A DNA stretch of 64,000 nucleotides from positions 14,689,501 through 14,753,500 of the forward strand of contig CM075765.1 in the NCBI GenBank assembly GCA_037974665.1. Direction: 5' to 3'. Shown in pieces: positions 58,475 to 64,000 of the stretch. The notes beneath the pieces are model-generated. The model ran no database searches. It was not told where the DNA came from and saw only the letters and a list, made by a program, of their open reading frames with translations. The stretch is from Ehretia macrophylla (lineage: Eukaryota; Streptophyta; Magnoliopsida; Boraginales; Ehretiaceae). The stretch's first letter is position 1; every line of letters begins with the position of its first letter. A program made the position numbers and the translations under genes.

Positions 58475-60021
58475 GTTTTGCGCTAAAAAATAGTAAGGTT
58501 AAATGATTGAAAATATTGCTTACCTTGAATTACCTCTAGCTGTGACGAGTAGAAGGTCAATCCACGGAGATTGGGTTATCAGATTAAGTTAAGTCCTTAA
58601 TTTAGAATTCTTTGACTATCTCCTGTCACGGATAAGTTTGATTAAGTCCAAAAGTCCAAAAATACAAAAAATACAAAAATACAATAGATTAAGTCCAAGA
58701 AATGTCCACAAGATGTCCAAAGATACGGTAATAACTAGATCCAAAAGTGAATTAATCAAAAGTACAAAATTGAAGAATCACAACACTCAACACTGAAAAT
58801 CCAAATGGTTAATGATTCAGGGTGGTTATAGCTCGGTATACGCAAGTACAAAATTATTCATTCAGATTAAAAGTTAAGTCCTTCAGAAATAGGGCTACAA
58901 GCTCCTAGTATTAAAATGAGCCTTTAATTACGTAAGTGATAAGATTAATTAATTAATAAGACTGGATGTGTTGGTACAACCTAATGATATCCAATCTCTC
59001 AATTAATCTTTCACTTATGTAACCTGGAGGTGTCGGTACAACCAGACTAGAATCCATTCAAGGTAGTCTCGTATTGCCACTGGTTTACAAAATCGGACGT
59101 ATATGTTTTTTCAATTAAATATAACATAACTACAAGTATACGTATAATTAATTAAAGAATACTTAGAAATAAAAATACGAGACTTTAATAAATCTGAATC
59201 AAAACATATGTACAAGAGTAACCCCTCACACGTACCACTCCGAATCTCGAGTCTAGTGTGCCATAATAAACTGTAAAGTACAAGAAATTATAACAAAAAC
59301 CGAAATAAAAGAATATTTATCGTGTTGAACGGATTTCGGTAGACCCTTATGATTTCGATATGTTGATGGCTCACTAGACCCTCCTATCAGGATTAAAACT
59401 TTGCACACAACTAAGAATAATAATTAAAACACTTAAAACTCACTTCACAAATACTAGAGTAGCAGAAATTGAGCTAAGAAGAGAAAAATGATACAAAATA
59501 ATGAAATGAGGAATATGTATTTATAGGAGAAATTTGGCACTATTTGGAATTCCTATTCACACAGTGATGTCACGCCTGTGTCAGCATGATGTTAGCGCCT
59601 AGATCACCATTGTGTCAGCATAATGTCAATGAAGTTACTATTCACACATTGACTTTACTGTTCAGGCATTGACCGTTGACTTTACTATTCATGCATTGAC
59701 TTTGACCATTGGCCATTGACTTTGACCGTTGACCAAAAAGTTGACCAGGTTTATTGTAAAGTTTTTCAGTGTCTTGAATCCGTTTCCGCACTCGGTTTGG
59801 CCAAATTCAATATCGAATTGCTCATTTTGAAGTTCTACCATTTTTCTTCAGTGTTACGCCGAATTTCTTATTCAAATGTTGGTTTTTGTGGCCGTTTTTG
59901 CTTTTTCTTCTTTAAAACCTATATTGCACTAAAATTGTGTAAAATATACAATTAAGCTTAAAATAATAATGCAATATACATGATTCAATATGTTAAAGTT
60001 ACTAAAAATATGGATTTATCA
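58475..60021 (-). repeat. 5' LTR of the gypsy element (1547 bp)
   Basis: Collinear with 45895-47478, differing by scattered substitutions and small indels (37 bp shorter). TATA-like TCCTATAAATACAT at about 59515. The TTGAC cluster is at 59630-59750. Ends CGCGATCA, 8 bases before the primer-site region. Confidence 0.92.
59630..59750. promoter_or_regulatory. W-box cluster in the U3 of the 5' LTR
   Basis: Nine or ten TTGACT/TTGACC cores in about 110 bp, about 115-235 bp upstream of the TATA box on the minus strand. The array differs in unit order from that in the 3' LTR, and the TGACGTCA palindrome has been lost here. Confidence 0.5.
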
Positions 60022-60026
60022 ATTTC

Positions 60027-60245
60027 TATAAAATCACATGTCCCCTTTGTATTTTTATAAATATATAACCTCTAATTTCATTATATATCTTCCGAGTGAT
60101 ACTACATATTACCTTATTTTGATCACTAATTTATCATTTTCTATGTAGATGTTTAATTGGCATGTTAAAAAGAAGAGAATGCAATAAAAAAATTATTATT
60201 TTTATATGCCAACTAAGTATTTATATAAAAATTGATAAAAATAAG

Positions 60246-60296
<51 letters not shown>

Positions 60297-60519
60297 TATT
60301 TTCTATATATTAGACGTGGCATATGACGATTATGAGACTATAGAGGAAGTGCAAATTCAAGCGAACACTTGTCGTGAATTGGGTGGTGTTGTTATTGATT
60401 CATAAAAATAAAAGTAAAAAAAAAAAGAAAAAAAAAACAGAATTTTCATAATTTTTTTTCCTGACAACTTGATCATTCTTGAACCCAGGGTAGGTTTCTG
60501 ATGGCAACATTTTTATAAA
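60027..60519. repeat. Spacer with TA microsatellite
   Basis: A long uninterrupted TA run lies at about 60247-60294. An A-rich stretch follows (60410-60440). No gene. Confidence 0.8.
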
Positions 60520-61190
60520 GGGCAAAAACCATTTTAGTCCCTGAGGTTTGCTTTAAAGATCAAATTGGTCCCTCAGGTTTGCAAAAAGACCAAAGAGGTC
60601 CCTCCAGTTAACTTTTGTTAATTAAATATTAATATTCAAAGGGTTGATTGAGTTAAAAGACCATTATATCCTTAGCCAACATATATTATAAAAGAAAATT
60701 ACAATAAAAGTCTAAATTAGTCTAAAAAAAACATAATTCGCCTAGGAAAAAAAAACAAAAACTAAAAAATATCAGTTCAAACATAAACAAATTAAATTCA
60801 GTAATATATCGTTAAAAAATGAACAATCATCATCGATATAATTAACAGCGAGGGTACCGACCAGAAAAGATGATGAATCATGATTATTTATTTTTTAACG
60901 ATATATTACTAACTTTAATTTGTTTATGTTTAAACTGATATTTTTTAGTTTTTATTTTTTTTTCTTAGGCGAATTATGTTTTTTTTAGACTGATTTAGAC
61001 TTTTATTGTAATTTTCTTTTATAATATATGTTGGCTAAGGATATAATGGTCTTTTAACTCGGTCAACCCTTTGAATATTAATATTTGACTAACAAAAGTT
61101 AATTGGAGGGACCTCTTTGGTCTTTTTACAAACTTGAGGGACCAATTTGGTCTTTAGAGCAAACCTCAGGGACTAAAATGGTTTTGACCC
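60520..61190. mobile_element. Foldback Mutator-type element with ~300-bp TIRs
   Basis: Almost the full 671 bp is an inverted repeat (arms about 310 bp). Ends GGGCAAAAACCATTTTAG and CTAAAATGGTTTTGACCC. A 10-bp direct repeat TTTTTATAAA flanks it (60510-60519 and 61191-61200), consistent with a 9-10 bp target duplication. Same terminal family as 23644-24158. Confidence 0.88.
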
Positions 61191-61200
61191 TTTTTATAAA

Positions 61201-62064
61201 TGTGCTTTCTCCAAATATTTTTGGCATTAGAGCTCAATCTAGGAGAACCTCGTGGGGACAAGCTAGTTTTATCTTTAGGGAGTACATTTTCCTTTTGATC
61301 AAATTCAAGCCAAAGAAATAAACTACATGTGTGCGATCTAGCAATGACGATTAAAAAAACAAAAAATATTGAAACCTTTGCTAAACTCTTATTATTTATT
61401 CATTCGACTTTGCCTTCAAAAGGAAAAAGAAATTATCAAGTTGACTTTATATAACCAAATACTAAACTTGGATTTCTTTTTTCTAAAGCTTGGCGGAATA
61501 AAAAGAAAAAGATTTTTTTAAAGGAAAATACTTCTTAGCCTACAAATAAATTAAAGAAGGAAATATTTGATATAAATTTGGTATACATGCTCTCTAGAAC
61601 ACACACCCAAAACTTAATGCAAGCACATCACATCAGTAGTTTTATAGCTGGGATTAGCTAATCTGCTAGCTGAAGAGTACACCTAACTTATTGGTATAGG
61701 GATTTGGATCCTCTCATAATTGTTTACATCATAACTTTAAATAATTGTGTAAATAATTCACTATTATTGGATATTCTCTCATAATATTATTTGATATAAA
61801 TAATTCACTATCATATTGAAAATTTTATTTTGTTTTCTTTGCAGATTAATGCAAAAATATCTAATTGACCAAAAGAGAAAAAAGAATATAACGGATTTTG
61901 ATGGGTACATTTCACCACGAAAAGAATAATAGAAAGACATATAAGATATTATATAAATTATAAGGTACCGACGTTTTTTTTCTTTTCTATTACAAGGAGG
62001 CCGAAGTCAAGTACATCAAAAGATATAATACATAACCTAATCTCCTAAGGCTCGCACCCATCTA
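61201..62064. other. Unassigned stretch
   Basis: AT-rich; no gene or element edge recognised. Confidence 0.4.
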
Positions 62065-62594
62065 GTGGAGACCTCGCCTCATTTGTCTCGCTCTAATAGA
62101 GCCAAAATCTGTTTCAGTGGGTTATCCAAAACATGCTCACCCAATGGGTGTGCTAGGTATCAACGTTTTAGATTCTTGGAAGTAATGCTAGAACGCCTCA
62201 CAAAACTCCACCAATCTTGCCAATCCCAAAAACCCAATACCAATTTCGACACTTCAACTCAAAGTTGTTCAACCTTCGGCATGCTTCCTTGCATAATGTA
62301 ATTGAGAGAGCATTTGGAGTTTTAACAAAAAGATTTTCTATTGTGGCAAGTTCAAATGAGCCAACATATTGTGTGAAAACCCAAAAAGCAATTATTTTAG
62401 CATGTTGCCTCTTGCATAATTACTTAATGGGTGTAGATTCAGACGTGGAGTTAATTATTGAGGTAGACGAAGAAATCACGAATCAAGTTCCACGACAACA
62501 AAATGCTCATACAAACAGGGATGAAGATTCCACACAAGGAGGGTATATAAGGGATTTAATAGCTAGTTCTATGTGGAACGACTATAATATGTGA
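62065..62594 (+). pseudogene. PIF/Harbinger transposase C-terminus
   Basis: The reading at 62217-62594 contains SKLFNLRHASLHNVIERAFGVLTKRF, here split as FNLRHASLHN and VIERAFGVLTKRF. This is the hallmark around the catalytic glutamate of Harbinger (HARBI1-like, DDE family) nucleases, followed by ILACCLLHNYL and an acidic tail ending at 62594. The upstream part (62065-62216) is frameshifted and only loosely recognisable. Both catalytic aspartates are absent, so it is a truncated relic. Confidence 0.85.
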
Positions 62595-62767
62595 TGTTAT
62601 TAATTTACTTTGCAAGAAATTTTATGAACTTATTTATTGTGTACATTTATGTTAATATTATGAACTTGTTTTAGTTTATTAAATTTATCATACTTTTTAT
62701 TCCGTTGATAATTTTAATTTCATGAACTTGTTTTTATTGTGGCTTGATGTAAAACTTTTGTAGATTA
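62595..62767. other. Harbinger internal spacer
   Basis: AT-rich sequence with repeated ATGAACTTGTTTT; non-coding. Confidence 0.4.
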
Positions 62768-63121
62768 GGGCTCCGTTTGTTTGCCGTAAAATATTATCCC
62801 GAAAAATATTTTCTCAATCGGTGTTTGGTAACACCGAAAAATTAGTCAACTAAAAAATATTTTCCAGTCAAAATTGGTAGGCTACTTTTTGGAGATTTTC
62901 CGGTGTTTAGTAACACCGGAAAATTGGTCAACTGTAAAACATTTTCCATCAAAAATGGTGGGCTACTTTTAGGAGATTTTCCGGTGTTTGGTAACACCTA
63001 AAAATTGGTCATCTGGAAAATATTTTTCAGTCAAATATTACGGCTAGTTCAAAGTTTGAGAAAATATTTTCATGTTCTTTGGGAGAGAAAATTATTTTCC
63101 GGAACTTAACCACCCCTATTT

Positions 63122-63173
<52 letters not shown>

Positions 63174-63297
63174 TAAATCTCATGTAGGAAAATATTTTTC
63201 TTTGTACATCCAAACACCAAAAAATATTTTTTAATATTCTATTTTTCAGAAAAATATTTTCCCCTAACAAGTTATTTTACGGCAAACAAACAGTCTT
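62768..63297. mobile_element. TIR element with 82-bp tandem repeats
   Basis: Inverted ends share TTTGTTTGCCGTAAAATA (left GGGCTCCG..., right ...CAGTCTTTG). Inside are three tandem copies of an 81-82 bp unit starting GTGTTTGGTAACACC (62821, 62903, 62984), and a TA microsatellite at 63128-63164. It separates the two Harbinger ORFs. No target duplication could be fixed. Confidence 0.65.
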
Positions 63298-63313
63298 TGA
63301 GAGACGAAAAAGA

Positions 63314-63778
63314 ATGAGCTCCACACTTAAAGAAGAGTTCTTAGAAACTATTGATGGTATTGAACACATGGTGTTTGCAAATGAAGTGGTAATAGATGCT
63401 TTTGATAGCTACAATGCCGATAATGTTGAGCCTATGATGTCTTCTGAGATTCGTTAAAAAAATGTGGAGTTCAAGGGGCAAAATAAAAGGGTTAAGAGGT
63501 CGAAGAATGACATAGAATCTGATAATATAAAGGAAGCATTTACCAATGTCGTTGATGCACTTAAAGAGGAAAATTATGTGATGAATAAATCTACATCGGC
63601 ACAAAGACTTCCAATGGTAGAAGATGAAGTTTTGAAACTTTTAGTAGATCTGGAAATTGATCAAGATGTGATGAAGAAAGATTATATATTTCTTGTTGAG
63701 AGACCTGAGAAAATGCGGGCAGTAATTGGATGTCTGATGGATGGGCACAAGGATATATTACTGATGATGTTGGTGTGA
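63314..63778 (+). pseudogene. Myb/SANT-like partner protein of PIF/Harbinger (C-terminal part)
   Basis: The frame from the ATG at 63314 to the stop at 63778 has one in-frame stop (about 63455). ALKEENYVMNKS, DEVLKLLVDLEIDQD and IFLVERPEKMRAVIGC match the helical C-terminal region of the Myb-like ORF1 proteins that accompany plant Harbinger transposases. The N-terminal DNA-binding domain is missing. Together with 62065-62594 it forms the remains of one Harbinger transposon on the plus strand. Confidence 0.65.
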
Positions 63779-64000
63779 TTATTATTAGTGTCCTGTCCTA
63801 TGGTATTTTTGATGTAGTAAACATATATGTCATACTAGTGTCTGTCCAATGCTATTTTTTGGTGCATTGAACATGTAAATTACCCTCATAGTGCTCAGCA
63901 TTAGTAAACATGTATTTCTAGCTACTGTTTTAAACTTATGGTATTGCATAACAGCTTTTTGGTCTTTAATGATGATGATTTCTATTTGGTAATATATGTA
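63779..64000. other. Right edge, non-coding
   Basis: AT-rich with an imperfect duplication of AGTGTCYTGTCC...ATTTTTGATGYA near 63788 and 63838. Possibly the 3' part of the Harbinger element. Confidence 0.35.

Larger units (their letters stand above)
45895..60021 (-). mobile_element. Complete Athila/Tat-like Ty3/gypsy insertion (14.1 kb) with nested copia
   Basis: Exact 5-bp duplication ATTTC on both sides (45890-45894 and 60022-60026), LTRs at 45895-47478 (3') and 58475-60021 (5'), both TG...CA on the minus strand. Next to the 5' LTR the sequence TGGCGCCGTTGCCGGGGATC (58444-58466 region) is the primer site typical of Athila/Tat elements. Order on the minus strand: gag, truncated pol, long spacer, accessory ORF (split by copia 4), spacer, purine-rich GGGTTTGAGGAAGT, 3' LTR. 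It has lost protease and most of RT and would need proteins from a relative. Confidence 0.93.

Noticed and set aside
45895..60021. Autonomous gypsy element
   Set aside because: Protease and the RT catalytic core are deleted, gag has stops and the accessory ORF is interrupted.

Overview
This is a plant nuclear window, most likely from a eudicot. It is AT-rich and full of microsatellites and poly(A)/poly(T) tracts. It carries nested Ty1/copia and Ty3/gypsy LTR retrotransposons, Mutator-, hAT-, PIF/Harbinger- and Emigrant-type DNA elements, LINE relics and a TRIM. The only genes that look functional are two plant carboxylesterases (CXE18-like, alpha/beta-hydrolase fold), both on the minus strand.

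Left part (1-36,400): a tandem array of three units about 14-15 kb apart, each with a CXE18-like gene. Copy 1 (1-2082) is a pseudogene with deletions and a Mutator-type insertion in its intron. Copy 2 (15227-17630) and copy 3 (29550-31297) are intact two-exon genes of 349 and 348 codons. All three use the same apparent GC-AG intron. The flanks between genes are duplicated too (8165-11040 with 26203-28935; 14250-17640 with 29140-31310; 22465-26165 with 31435-35820). Comparing units therefore gives empty sites for at least seven insertions: two solo LTRs, a TRIM, a Harbinger-type MITE, two Mutator-type MITEs and an hAT. Two heavily decayed CXE exon-2 relics lie between the genes. Copy 1's unit also received two small copia derivatives. 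Unit B received a Mutator (FAR1-type) element into which an hAT later jumped.

Middle part (36,700-45,350): a decayed plus-strand Ty1/copia element resembling the SIRE group. It has gag, protease, integrase, RT and RNase H, then a separate accessory ORF downstream of pol, then a 3' LTR. An Emigrant-like element sits in its pol at a TA. The palindrome TGTTGCAACA occurs nine times across about 8.2 kb here.

Right part (45,895-60,021): a complete 14.1-kb insertion of an Athila/Tat-like Ty3/gypsy element on the minus strand. It has a 5-bp target duplication, LTRs of about 1.55 kb, a tRNA-type primer site, gag, a pol lacking protease and most of RT, and an accessory ORF in the env position. That ORF appears related to the copia accessory ORF. 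It is split by a young 2.35-kb copia derivative whose RT and integrase lie antisense to its own LTRs. Beyond 60 kb are a long foldback element and the remains of a PIF/Harbinger transposon (transposase C-terminus and Myb-like partner ORF).

There is no operon-like logic here. The functional content is a small esterase cluster embedded in transposable elements, and most open frames are decayed element proteins. All family calls come from motif recognition by eye, without database searches.
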